Positions 18,071 through 27,275 of a stretch of 64,000 bases of DNA are shown here, one piece after another. A program made the position numbers and the translations under genes. Source of the DNA: Acidimicrobiia bacterium (lineage in GTDB: Bacteria > Actinomycetota > Acidimicrobiia > ATN3 > PSLF01); contig PSLF01000003.1 of NCBI GenBank assembly GCA_040289475.1, positions 1 to 64,000 of the forward strand. The letters are read 5' to 3'. The first letter of the stretch is position 1. Each line of letters starts with the position of its first letter. The notes below the pieces were generated by a model. The model had not been told where the DNA came from and ran no database searches. It saw nothing but the letters and a program-made list of their open reading frames with translations.

Positions 18071-19305
18071 GGTTTTATCAGGCGGTTCCGTTGGCTGTCG
18101 ATTTTGTACGCCGCAACAAGATGCGGGCCGCGCTCACTGCCTTGGGAATAGTCATAGGGATAGCCTCCGTCGTTGCCCTGGTATCATCGGGTCAGGCCGC
18201 TCAACGCTCAGTGATCGGCCAGATAAGCTCTCTGGGACCGGACCTTGCATTCATACTTCCGTTTCCGCCGGTGAAGGTGCGGCGCCTCCAGGGTCCGCCG
18301 GCGATAGCGAGAGCGGGATCTTTAGGCTCCCTCACCCTCCAGGACGCATACGCAATAAGAGACTCCGTTCCCGGGCTTCGAGGGGTCGCGCCGGAAATCC
18401 AGGCAAATGTACCAGTCACCTCAGGGGATGTACGCCTTCAGGCTCGAGTGCTGGGGACGACAGCGGAGTACGAGACAATCCGTAACGCAAAGGTGACAGC
18501 TGGACGGTTTTTCTCAAGCCGTGAGGAACGCCTAGGTCAGAACCTTGCAGTGATTGGTCCTGATATAGCCTCGCAGCTAGGTCCCGCTGGAGTACCAGGA
18601 GGCGAGATTACTATAGGTAGCCGTCCGTTCCGCATAGTAGGCGTCCTCGGTGCGAGGGGAACCATGGGGGGTGTCAACTTAGACGAGATGGTGATCGTTC
18701 CTGCACCAGCCGCGAAGGCGCTTGTAGTCGGAGACGACAGAGTGGTAGTGATATCGGTGTCAGTAGCAGGAGGAGGCACCTCACCTCAAGGAAAAGCTAC
18801 TCTCGAAAGAATCGCCGCTTTGCTTCGAAGCAGACACAACATCCAACCCGGTAGTACCGACGACTTCAACATCACGACTCAAGAGGACATCCTTCAGACA
18901 GCACAGTCGATAACCACAATCATGACAGTACTGTTAGGGGCTATTGCCTCGATCTCGCTTTTAGTGGGTGGGATTGGGGTGATGAACATAATGTTGGTCT
19001 CGGTCACCGAGCGCACTAGAGAAATCGGACTTCGCAAAGCAATTGGTGCAAGAAGGAGAGACATTCTCCTCCAGTTTCTAGCTGAATCGGTCGGGCTCAC
19101 CGTAGTAGGAGGAATAGTAGGAGTACTTATAGGCTCAGTCGCAGCCGTCGCAATAGTTCGAAGCATGGAACTGCAAGGGGGCGCCTCCCCAATGGCCATT
19201 TCAATGGCATTCATCGTGTCGGCAGCGGTAGGTATCTTTTTCGGCGTCTACCCCGCTTACAAGGCTTCAAAGCTAGAGCCTATCGAGGCACTGAGGTACG
19301 AATGA
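18067..19305 (+). CDS. MacB-type ABC transporter permease (FtsX-like)
   Basis: 412 aa. MacB topology: one N-terminal membrane helix (MRAALTALGIVIGIASVVALV), a periplasmic-type core domain (about 45-270), then three membrane helices within about 280-400 (TTIMTVLLGAIASISLLVGGIGVMNIMLVSV, VVGGIVGVLIGSVAAVAIV and AISMAFIVSAAVGIFFGVYPAYKAS). TERTREIGLRKAIGARRRDIL is the strongly conserved coupling motif of the family. It works with the ATPase just upstream (GTGA overlap) and its stop overlaps the second adaptor's ATG (ATGA). Functional prediction: export of a small molecule, peptide or lipid from the outer leaflet. Confidence 0.93.
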   Translation: MRFYQAVPLAVDFVRRNKMRAALTALGIVIGIASVVALVSSGQAAQRSVIGQISSLGPDLAFILPFPPVKVRRLQGPPAIARAGSLGSLTLQDAYAIRDSVPGLRGVAPEIQANVPVTSGDVRLQARVLGTTAEYETIRNAKVTAGRFFSSREERLGQNLAVIGPDIASQLGPAGVPGGEITIGSRPFRIVGVLGARGTMGGVNLDEMVIVPAPAAKALVVGDDRVVVISVSVAGGGTSPQGKATLERIAALLRSRHNIQPGSTDDFNITTQEDILQTAQSITTIMTVLLGAIASISLLVGGIGVMNIMLVSVTERTREIGLRKAIGARRRDILLQFLAESVGLTVVGGIVGVLIGSVAAVAIVRSMELQGGASPMAISMAFIVSAAVGIFFGVYPAYKASKLEPIEALRYE

Positions 19306-20648
19306 GCACAATTCGGGTTGGGACTGGGCGATGGCGGCGGTTCTGCGCGGTAGCAATCTCTCTGTCGGCTACCCTAGGAGCCTTTCTGTGTCTGTTACCA
19401 TCCCCTGCCTTGGCGGTTCCCGTGCTGACTCCAGTGATCCGCACCGACCTATCCTCCTCCGCACTAGTTGGTGGAGTCGTAGTTCCAGAGGTGTCTACTC
19501 CGCTCTACTTCTCTCCCTTGGCTATATCAGCAGGCGCCGGCAGATCGCGGAGAGTAAAGGCGGTTCATGTAAGAGCAGGACAAGTCGTTTCCCAGGGAGC
19601 TGTACTTGCCGAGCTGGACGGCGACGACCTTTATCAGCGCCTCGACCAGGCTCGGAGCGCGTTGGCTCGAGCCCAAGAAGCACAGCGCCAGGCCGAGGCT
19701 GCCAGAAGGGCTCAAGAGGCCCGTCTCGCTCAGTTAGGCGAGCAACTCTCGCAGGCACAGTCCACAGCTGAGAAAGCTTCAGTTACGGCCGGACAAACCC
19801 AGAGTCGCTGTGTTTTGCTGGCTACGTCCCTTGTCGCCAACGCTATAGAGGAGTCCGCGTCGCTACCGCCACCCCCACCCTCTCCTTCCTTGGACGCTAT
19901 GCCAAAGACCAAGGCCGCACTCGCCGCGCTCGAGCAGTGCCAAGCAGACCTTGCCAAGGAGTCGACTACATTGGGAGCGTCCACAGCCACGGCGCAACTT
20001 CTTCAGGCACAGCTATCGTCGCTCTCGTCATCTCGCAGCCAGGTGTCTGCACTAGCAGGACAAGTTTCCGCCGCCAGAAAAAACGTCGAACAAGTGCAGC
20101 GCCTCATCGACGCTCTCGCAATTTCTGCTCCCTACGACGGAGTCGTCTCGGCCGTCAACATAAAAGAGGGCGGAAATTTGGAACAAGGCATACCGGCGTT
20201 CGAGTTTCGAACCACCAAGTTGGTCGCCAGGGCCGACCTGGCGGAAGGAGATCTATTAGGAGTAGTTAGAGGGTCCTCGGCCTTAGTCTCTATTAGGTCT
20301 GCCCAGATCGAATTCACAACGACCGTAAAGTCGATTTCTGAGGATCCGCGAGGCTCCCGAGGGGGACCTGTGTCCTACCCTGCTTTCTTCGATCTTCCCC
20401 CCAATCCCTCCATAAAACCTGGGCAACTCGTACGAGTCAAGATAGTCGTGGAGACCCGAAGGGGGGTGCTGGTAGTACCCTCGAGTGCCGTCACTGAGAG
20501 CAAGGGACTCTACTACGTATTGGTATCAAAGGACGGGAGGGACGAGCCTAGACGAGTCGTTCCAGGACTAAGTGACGAGAATCTGACAGAGATAGTCCAG
20601 GGTCTGGAAGAAGGAGAAATGGTGCGCACACTCGCGCCAAAGCTGTAG
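19302..20648 (+). CDS. Secreted or anchored membrane fusion protein (adaptor 2) with coiled coil
   Basis: 448 aa. The N-terminus has a long hydrophobic segment typical of a signal peptide or anchor (about residues 12-40, ending ALAVP). Then a first lipoyl half (VKAVHVRAGQVVSQGAVLAELDG), an Ala/Gln-rich alpha-hairpin (about 105-265, with long heptad-like stretches), the second lipoyl half (ISAPYDGVVSAVNIKEGGNLEQG), a beta-barrel and a membrane-proximal domain (GVLVVPSSAVTESKGLYYVLV...VVPGLSDENLTEIVQGLEEGEMV). Unlike adaptor 1 it keeps the long hairpin. Two adaptors for one ATPase/permease pair is unusual for a single-membrane bacterium. ATGA overlap with the permease. Confidence 0.87.
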   Translation: MSTIRVGTGRWRRFCAVAISLSATLGAFLCLLPSPALAVPVLTPVIRTDLSSSALVGGVVVPEVSTPLYFSPLAISAGAGRSRRVKAVHVRAGQVVSQGAVLAELDGDDLYQRLDQARSALARAQEAQRQAEAARRAQEARLAQLGEQLSQAQSTAEKASVTAGQTQSRCVLLATSLVANAIEESASLPPPPPSPSLDAMPKTKAALAALEQCQADLAKESTTLGASTATAQLLQAQLSSLSSSRSQVSALAGQVSAARKNVEQVQRLIDALAISAPYDGVVSAVNIKEGGNLEQGIPAFEFRTTKLVARADLAEGDLLGVVRGSSALVSIRSAQIEFTTTVKSISEDPRGSRGGPVSYPAFFDLPPNPSIKPGQLVRVKIVVETRRGVLVVPSSAVTESKGLYYVLVSKDGRDEPRRVVPGLSDENLTEIVQGLEEGEMVRTLAPKL

Positions 20649-20779
20649 CTCTGCCTCCCGCACCTCCTCGACACACACATTGTCGCGACGCCGCGAATTC
20701 TTGCCGATTCATTACTGTGCTATTCGTTGCTCAAGATCGAGCGGTGACTTTGTCGATACCGGAGGAAGGAGGTGGCACA

Positions 20780-21703
20780 ATGGTTGAATTATCGCCCGCC
20801 GTATCTACACTCGGCCAAAACTCGGATGCAAAAGTCGGCTGCCTTCCTCCACCCCTTGTGCCCGTCGTACCCTATCTTCCGCCGCTGCTACAAGGTGAGC
20901 AACCCTACTACCACCACCTGATCACCGTAAAGCCGGCCGAGGGCGCCACCGCGGCCAGAGTAGTTCTGAGGCGATATGCTTGGACGGCTTCTTCGGAGGG
21001 GAACAGATGGGAACTGATGGAAATCGACCCTCTAGAACTACATGTACAAGAGTCGACGCCGTTCATTGTTGCGGGTCCTCTCGCACTAAACCCCGAGTGT
21101 CCGCAACTGTGGACACTGCAAGAGGCACGGGCTGCCTCCATTTCGATTTCGTCTATACCTAGGCAGCCAGGTCTGCCCACTTTGCAGCTTATGCCAGGCG
21201 TGTCACCTCCGGAGAGAGCACCTTATGTTCTCGCTCTGCACCCATCGATGGCATTACCCAGAACCGATCAACCCTCTGCGTGCCGCATTGAGGTGTACCC
21301 TCTAACTTCGTCAGCATCGTTTGCCTTCCGACTTCGCCTCTATTCTCGAGGAGAGACCAAGGGAGAGACGCCGTTTCTTTTTCAGGCCGCGGTGCGCCAG
21401 CCCAAAGCATGGGAGATTTCTCACGGACACAGGATTTCAGAGGTCGATCCTTCCACCGGCACCTCATCGCAAGTCGTGGAGGCAACCTATGAGTCAGGGG
21501 ATATGAGCCCCGTTCTAACGGTCTTTTCCGGCCGGTTGCTGGCCGTATTCATGTGGAAGCCTGCCCAGAATTTAGCGGTCACCAACGCAGCTGCCCTGAT
21601 TCCCGAGGATCTTCCCCAAGACCTCCCTATCCTTCGCCAGCTCTCGCTTTCCGACTTCGCCCGCGAAGGTTTTCGTTCAGGGTATGCCACGGGTTACAGC
21701 TGA
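20780..21703 (+). CDS. Protein of unknown function
   Basis: 307 aa. Not recognised. No signal peptide or membrane helix is apparent. The composition is rich in Pro, Ser and Leu, with alternating polar/hydrophobic stretches that suggest beta-structure (for example SASFAFRLRLYS and LLAVFMWKP). The ATG is well supported by GGAGGAAGGAGGT at 20761-20773, one of the strongest ribosome-binding sites in the window, so the gene is probably well translated. It lies 131 bp after the exporter operon on the same strand and 109 bp before a thioesterase gene; it may or may not belong to the exporter. Confidence 0.75.
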   Translation: MVELSPAVSTLGQNSDAKVGCLPPPLVPVVPYLPPLLQGEQPYYHHLITVKPAEGATAARVVLRRYAWTASSEGNRWELMEIDPLELHVQESTPFIVAGPLALNPECPQLWTLQEARAASISISSIPRQPGLPTLQLMPGVSPPERAPYVLALHPSMALPRTDQPSACRIEVYPLTSSASFAFRLRLYSRGETKGETPFLFQAAVRQPKAWEISHGHRISEVDPSTGTSSQVVEATYESGDMSPVLTVFSGRLLAVFMWKPAQNLAVTNAAALIPEDLPQDLPILRQLSLSDFAREGFRSGYATGYS

Positions 21704-21812
21704 AAAGGCTTCGTCTTACTTTTTTTCCCACCGAATCTACTAAGATCTCCGCTACGTCCAGGTACGATCTGCTTCCGACTAGTGCAACCTTTGGGCGAGG
21801 TGAAAAGACGAG

Positions 21813-22256
21813 ATGCGAGAAGTGAAAACCACATATCCGGTTCGAGTGCCTCTCCAGACACGCTTCTCTGACACAGATGCATCCGGACACATCAACAACG
21901 TCGCTTTGATGGCCTACTTTGAGCTGGGGCGGGCGCATTACTTCAAGGCGCTAAAGGGCGAGTTCAATAGCCGTGGTAGAGGATTCATCCTCGGCAGCAT
22001 TGAAGCAACTTTCAGAAAACAAGCATTCTTTGGGGACGATCTTGAGGTAGAAGCGGGTATATGCGGCATCGGCCGATCTTCTTTTAAGATCTCATGCCGC
22101 ATAGTCAACCGAAAGACCGGTCATCTCATTGCTGAATCGGAAGCGACCGTGGTGAGCTTTGATTTTTCAAAGGGGCGCACTACCCCTCTGTCCGAGGAAT
22201 GGAAGCGGCTTGTCGCAAAGCTTGAGGGAGTGGAGCTTGAGGAGCCCACACAGTAA
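21813..22256 (+). CDS. Acyl-CoA thioesterase, 4-hydroxybenzoyl-CoA thioesterase (YbgC) family
   Basis: 147 aa. Hot-dog fold with the diagnostic N-terminal pattern TRFSDTDASGHINNVALMAYFELGRAHYF, containing the catalytic Asp and the following His-Asn-Asn. Such enzymes hydrolyse acyl-CoA or aryl-CoA thioesters in the cytosol. The gene is preceded by GAGGTGAAAAG and ATG at 21813. It converges with dnaE, 19 bp away. The specific substrate cannot be told. Confidence 0.9.
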   Translation: MREVKTTYPVRVPLQTRFSDTDASGHINNVALMAYFELGRAHYFKALKGEFNSRGRGFILGSIEATFRKQAFFGDDLEVEAGICGIGRSSFKISCRIVNRKTGHLIAESEATVVSFDFSKGRTTPLSEEWKRLVAKLEGVELEEPTQ

Positions 22257-22275
22257 CACTTTCAGCACCAGTGAT

Positions 22276-25200
22276 CTAGTGATGACCTAGTGACCTAGAA
22301 AAACGGGATTGCTCAAGGGAGATCGCTGGTCCCAACTCCGAGACCAGCTCCGCCTCGAAAGCAGGAGTGGGATTCACCCACAAGCGCTGATCAACTCTGT
22401 AAGCACTGCCGATCGACCCGCCGGCACAGACCCTTATCACCACTGGAGTATCGCCCCGGTGGCGCATCAGCACGCTTTTCAATCGCTTTATGCAAGACTC
22501 CACTTCTTCTGCCCCCACGTTCTCAGCGTCCACTCTGATCTGTACCGAGGACGTTCCATTAGGAGGACCGGTTTGCACAGGTAACACTGAACGTCTTTCT
22601 TCATCATCGAAGAGGTCCTGTGCGTTTGAGTCCAGCCCCATACTCAGACAATCCCGGTCGTAGCTGCCGTCGATTTCCAAAAACGCCGTTTCATTAGAGA
22701 CAGCGTCTGTACCGGCACTAACAGCTCCGCCGTCGGTTAACTTCTCGTTGTCAACCTGCCCTACCTCTCTCGACAGCTCTGGCGAATCGAGATCGAGAAG
22801 CGCCTCGGCCACCAGCACGCGCCCGTCCTCTCTTGCCTCCAACCGCCCTTTGACAACTACAACTGCGTGTTCTTCTATGCGGTTATGGTAGTCCCTCGCT
22901 ACCTTCGGAAAGCAGACAACCTCGATAGAGCCGGTCAGGTCTTCCAACACAAAGCTGAACATCTGCTCGCCCTTTCTGGTGAAGCGAGGCCGAAGCGCAG
23001 TAAGGCACCCAGCAACAGCGTACCGACCGTCCGGAGCCTCCATGAGGTCTGCGATCGTCACCCTAAAGACCTCTTTTATCTTTGCCTGGACCTCCAAGAG
23101 CGGATGATCGCTCACATACAGTCCCAGCATTTCCCTTTCATAAGACAGCTTGGTTTCGCGATCCCATTCTTCGTTACCCACTCCGTGGTTGTGTTTGAAT
23201 GCTGGCCCCGAAGGCACCTCAGCGAAAAGCGAGTACTGGCCTTCTTGCTCCATGCGCCGGCGTGCTACCACCTCTTCGACGATGGCGAATGCTCGCTCCA
23301 GTAAAGACTTTCGGGCATATCCCATCGAGTCGAAAGCGCCTGCTTTGATCGCTGCTTCCAAGATGCGCTTGTTGAGTACCGAGATATCGACTCGCTCGCA
23401 AAAATCGACAAAACTCTCGAATAGGCCCGCCTCTCTCGCCCTGAGAATCAATTCGCCCGCAGACTCGCCGAGGTTGCGGATCGCCGAGAGGCCGTAGATA
23501 ATTTCTCCATTCTTTACGGTGAAGTCGATATCGGAAAAATTTACATCTGGCGGTCTCACTGTAATCCCCATAGACCTGCACTCGGCCAGGTACCTAGCTG
23601 TCTTGTCTTTGTCGTCCTTTACAGAGCTAAGCAGAGCGGCAAAGTACTCGGCAGGAAAGTGAGCTTTGAGGTACGCGGTTTGGTAGGAGATCATCGCGTA
23701 CCCGAAGGCATGGGACTTGTTGAAGCCGTAATCCGCAAATGGCTCTATGAGAGCAAAAAGCGACTCTGCGAAAGACCTGTCGTATCCCTGTGCCACGCAA
23801 CCTTCGATAAACTCGTCTCTTTGAGCTGCTACTAGCTCGGGGATTTTCTTACCCACCGCTTTTCGGAATGCATCAGCTTTGGCGAGGCTGAAGCCTGCGA
23901 TCCGGGACGCGATCTCGATGACACTCTCCTGGTACACCAGAACACCGTAGGTTTCTCGCAATATGGGCTCGAGGTCTGGATGTGGATAGTCGATAGGCTC
24001 CCGTCCGTGCTTTCGATCCACATAGCGAGGAATATTGGCCATGGGACCCGGACGGTAAAGAGCAATAACCGCCGCTATTTCCTCTAGCGACGACGGCCGC
24101 AGGCTTCGCAGCAAACTGCGCATCTGGGATCCTTCGAGCTGAAACACACCCGCGGATTCGCCGCGCTGGAGCATCGCAAAGGTTTTTTCGTCGTCTAACG
24201 GAACAGCATCGACATCGATGTCTATACCCGTGGAAGCTCGTACTAGCTCCCTCGTCTTTTCGATAACCGACAGATTTCTCAGACCCAAAAAGTCGATCTT
24301 TAGTAAACCGAGCCGTTCTACGGCATCCATGTCGTACTGGGTGACGATCTCGACGTCCTCGCCCTTGCGCTGAACGGGCACTCTCTCAACCAAGGGCTCC
24401 GGACTTATCACCACGGCGGCAGCATGAATGGAGTCCTGCCTGCGAAGGCCTTCGAGGCCGACAGCGACGTCGACCACCCGCTTGACGTCCGGGTCACTTT
24501 CTACTGCCCCTCGTAGAGGAGCTGCGATTCTGTAGCTGTCCTCGAATCCAGGAGTTTCTTCTAGACAGGCCTTGAGCGGAGTCGACCTTCCCATCACTAG
24601 AGGAGGCATCATCTTGGCAATCCGGTCCCCCAGACCGTACGGATATCCCAGTACTCGAGCCGCGTCCCGCACGGCTGCTCGTGCCTTGATCGTCGAGAAC
24701 GTGATGATCTGGGCTACGTGATCATGGCCATACTTTTCCGATACGTAGCGGATCATCTCCCCCCTATAACGCTCGTCGAAGTCCATGTCTATGTCGGGCA
24801 TCTGGCGGCGGCCTGGATTCAAGAATCTCTCGAAAATCAGCCCGTAGCGCATGGGATCGATCTGGACAATCCCCAAACAGTAGGCCACGAGGCACCCCGA
24901 AGCCGATCCACGCCCTGGTCCTACCCTGATTCCCTTTTTCCGCGCGTAAGACACCAAATCCCAAACGATCAAGAAATACGAAGAGAAGCCCATCTCTGCT
25001 ATAACTTCTAGCTCGTACTTCAGTCGACGACTTACTGCTTCGGAAAGCGGATCCCCATACCGTCTTACAGCGCCTTCGAATGCGAGCTTTCTGAGGTAGG
25101 AGTTTTCGTCGTACCCCTCGGGCACATCGAACTTGGGAAGCAGGTGTTCCCCAAACCCTATATCTATACCTACGCGCTCCGCAATCTCCAAAGTGTTGTC

Positions 25201-25992
25201 GCACGCCTCTGGTAAGTCTCGAAAGAGCTGGCGCATCTCCTCGGCAGACTTCAAGTAGAACTGGTCTGTCTCGAAGCGCATACGGTCGGTTTGATCGACA
25301 GTGGCACCTGTCTGGATGCAGAGCAAGACGTCTTGAATTACCGAGTCTTCCCTGCGGGTGTAATGACAGTCATTGGTAGCTACCAATGGAATTCCTAAAT
25401 CTGTCGCCAAAGCCACCAGTTTTTTGTTCAGGCGGCGTTGGTCAGGAAGACCGTGGTCCATAACTTCTACGAAGAAATTTTCAGCACCAAAGATGTCTCG
25501 AAGCTCTGCGGCCTCTGCGACAGCTGCTTCGTACTCACCCTCGAGCAGTAGCTGTGGGACTATTCCTTTCAAACACCCAGTAGTTGCCACGATCCCCTGG
25601 TGATACTCGGACAGTAGCTCTTTGTCGATGCGTGGCTTGTACCAGTAACCGTCCAAGAACCCGCGGCTGGTCAGCTTCATGAGGTTCTTGTATCCGGTAT
25701 TGTCTGTAGCCAATAGTGTCATGTGGTTGTAGCGGTGCCAATCTTCGCCTCTCCCCCGATCAAAACGGGAATTGCGCGCCACGTAAGCCTCCATCCCGAT
25801 GATGGGCTTGATACCTGAGAACTTAGCCTCTGAATAGAAATCGATTGCGCCGTAAAGGACTCCGTGATCGGTAATAGCGATGGCTGGTTGCCCATCGCGG
25901 GCTGCCGCCCGGACAATCTCTGAAACTCTCGACGCCCCGTCGAGTAACGAGAATTCGGTATGTAGATGCAGGTGAACAAATGAAGAAGTCAT
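22276..25992 (-). CDS. dnaE: DNA polymerase III alpha subunit
   Basis: 1238 aa. Replicative polymerase subunit. The PHP domain at the N-terminus keeps its metal ligands (FVHLHLHTEFSLLDGASR and AITDHGVLYG), which suggests an active proofreading-type PHP site as in other actinobacterial DnaE1. Polymerase catalytic Asp residues occur in PDIDMDFDERYRGEMIRYV, with GPGRGSASGCLVAYCLGI before it and the FNKSHAFGYAMISYQTAYLK segment after. An OB-fold domain (FTRKGEQMFSFVLEDLTGSIEVVCFP) is near residue 1010. The C-terminal about 150 residues are poorly conserved. ATG start behind GCGGGG. Divergent from a kinase-like gene. Confidence 0.97.
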   Translation of the reverse strand: MTSSFVHLHLHTEFSLLDGASRVSEIVRAAARDGQPAIAITDHGVLYGAIDFYSEAKFSGIKPIIGMEAYVARNSRFDRGRGEDWHRYNHMTLLATDNTGYKNLMKLTSRGFLDGYWYKPRIDKELLSEYHQGIVATTGCLKGIVPQLLLEGEYEAAVAEAAELRDIFGAENFFVEVMDHGLPDQRRLNKKLVALATDLGIPLVATNDCHYTRREDSVIQDVLLCIQTGATVDQTDRMRFETDQFYLKSAEEMRQLFRDLPEACDNTLEIAERVGIDIGFGEHLLPKFDVPEGYDENSYLRKLAFEGAVRRYGDPLSEAVSRRLKYELEVIAEMGFSSYFLIVWDLVSYARKKGIRVGPGRGSASGCLVAYCLGIVQIDPMRYGLIFERFLNPGRRQMPDIDMDFDERYRGEMIRYVSEKYGHDHVAQIITFSTIKARAAVRDAARVLGYPYGLGDRIAKMMPPLVMGRSTPLKACLEETPGFEDSYRIAAPLRGAVESDPDVKRVVDVAVGLEGLRRQDSIHAAAVVISPEPLVERVPVQRKGEDVEIVTQYDMDAVERLGLLKIDFLGLRNLSVIEKTRELVRASTGIDIDVDAVPLDDEKTFAMLQRGESAGVFQLEGSQMRSLLRSLRPSSLEEIAAVIALYRPGPMANIPRYVDRKHGREPIDYPHPDLEPILRETYGVLVYQESVIEIASRIAGFSLAKADAFRKAVGKKIPELVAAQRDEFIEGCVAQGYDRSFAESLFALIEPFADYGFNKSHAFGYAMISYQTAYLKAHFPAEYFAALLSSVKDDKDKTARYLAECRSMGITVRPPDVNFSDIDFTVKNGEIIYGLSAIRNLGESAGELILRAREAGLFESFVDFCERVDISVLNKRILEAAIKAGAFDSMGYARKSLLERAFAIVEEVVARRRMEQEGQYSLFAEVPSGPAFKHNHGVGNEEWDRETKLSYEREMLGLYVSDHPLLEVQAKIKEVFRVTIADLMEAPDGRYAVAGCLTALRPRFTRKGEQMFSFVLEDLTGSIEVVCFPKVARDYHNRIEEHAVVVVKGRLEAREDGRVLVAEALLDLDSPELSREVGQVDNEKLTDGGAVSAGTDAVSNETAFLEIDGSYDRDCLSMGLDSNAQDLFDDEERRSVLPVQTGPPNGTSSVQIRVDAENVGAEEVESCIKRLKSVLMRHRGDTPVVIRVCAGGSIGSAYRVDQRLWVNPTPAFEAELVSELGPAISLEQSRFSRSLGHH

Positions 25993-26152
25993 CTATTACC
26001 CCGCAGGAGAAAAAGCCTGGAACGCCTCCGGTTGGCTGCAAATTTCGCCCTGAAACCACTTTTATTAGGCGTACCTAGCCCACTGGCGATGAGAATACCA
26101 CTTACGGAATTGCAGTCGGGGAACCGGCGAAAAACTCGTGACTGAAGTACGC

Positions 26153-26181
26153 TTGAGCAAACAAGGCCTGATAGCGATATG
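26153..26181 (+). promoter_or_regulatory. Predicted promoter of the histidine-kinase-like gene
   Basis: TTGAGC (26153-26158), a 17-base spacer and GATATG (26176-26181). Transcription would start near 26188, about 6 bases before the ATG, so the mRNA would be nearly leaderless. This fits the lack of a Shine-Dalgarno sequence there. Confidence 0.4.
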
Positions 26182-26194
26182 ACACTGGCTTAGG

Positions 26195-27217
26195 ATGGAA
26201 TCTCACTACTTCAAAGACATCGCCCCCAAAATGTCTCTCTTGGCATCGGCCGACAGCTCTGAAGAGGCCATTGCGGTTCTCAAGCAAATCATTGCTTCGC
26301 TGGGCTATGAAAGCGAAGTTGTGAGCGGACCCGAGCTCCCTCACGAAGGTTCCAATGTCACGTTTCGCATCGCGCCGTCGGCAGCGCCACACTGGACAAT
26401 AGAAGCAAAGATGGCGGGAGGCATTGCTCGCGCCCACAGCCCCGAGGCTGAAGCCTTGGCCCGGATTGCATGTGAACTTTTCGGTGCAGTAGTCGCAGCT
26501 GTCGAGTTCCGCTCGCGAGTTGCCGCTCTGGATGAGCAACTGCGGGCTGCTATCTCGACTCTCCATCACGACATCAGAACACCGCTCACGTCAATAGCGG
26601 GCATGGCCCAAACTCTTCTGATGCGCCCAGGGGTGGAAGACGCCGTCAAAACGGAGTTCTTAGAGCGCATCGAAACTTCGGCAGAGGCTATCACAGCAAT
26701 GACAGATGAGTTTCGCGCGCGAATCGATGCTCTGCTCACCGTAGCAAATCTACCACCCGAGACAACGCGCTTAGACGAAGCGTTCAAAAGCGCTATCGCA
26801 AAAGCTGTCTCTAAGGGTGCCGAAATTACTGTCGTGTCCGCGCCTCAAGGAAGCATCTCGGTTCGGACGCCACCCAACGTCGTCGATGAGATTCTGGATG
26901 GGGTTTTCGCACACTTCACAGCCGTTTTGGCCGGGAGAGCCGTGGCGGTTCTACGCGAGGAGAGCACGCGCGCCCCAGCCAGATCTGACACGAATCCCGT
27001 AGCTAGAGCAATTCTGAAAGGGCCCGCGTATCCGGGTTACTCACTGCCCTCAGACCTTTCCAAAATTTGGGTACCCGAGGGGGCGCTGCTCTCCAGCGAG
27101 CAACCCGAAAAACTCGCTCGCCCCTATCATCTTTGCCAAGCAGCAGGCGGATCGTTGCAAGTGTATAAAGACAGGGACGAACTCGTATTGGAAATCGAGC
27201 TCCCCATGTCGGCATGA
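26195..27217 (+). CDS. Histidine-kinase-like protein with degenerate ATPase domain
   Basis: 340 aa, no membrane helix. Residues about 1-120 are a GAF-like or uncharacterised input region. A HisKA-type helix follows with the phospho-acceptor motif LHHDIRTPLTSIAGMAQTLL (about 128-147). The C-terminal part aligns loosely with HATPase_c (VVDEILDGVFAHFTAVL in the place of the N-box; HLCQAAGGSLQVYKDRDELVLEIELP at the end), but the N-box Asn and the DxGxG loop are missing. It may accept phosphate from another kinase, or act as a scaffold or phosphatase. No response regulator gene is near. Probably leaderless. Confidence 0.72.
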   Translation: MESHYFKDIAPKMSLLASADSSEEAIAVLKQIIASLGYESEVVSGPELPHEGSNVTFRIAPSAAPHWTIEAKMAGGIARAHSPEAEALARIACELFGAVVAAVEFRSRVAALDEQLRAAISTLHHDIRTPLTSIAGMAQTLLMRPGVEDAVKTEFLERIETSAEAITAMTDEFRARIDALLTVANLPPETTRLDEAFKSAIAKAVSKGAEITVVSAPQGSISVRTPPNVVDEILDGVFAHFTAVLAGRAVAVLREESTRAPARSDTNPVARAILKGPAYPGYSLPSDLSKIWVPEGALLSSEQPEKLARPYHLCQAAGGSLQVYKDRDELVLEIELPMSA

Positions 27218-27275
27218 GAGAAGCGATCTGCCACCAGGTACGCGAGTCAAAAAAGACGCGTTCTCTGCAGCGCCG

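Noticed and set aside
27218-27275. Bidirectional terminator between the kinase-like and debranching genes
   Set aside because: A short hairpin around AAAAAA has a bulge and no proper T tract on either side.
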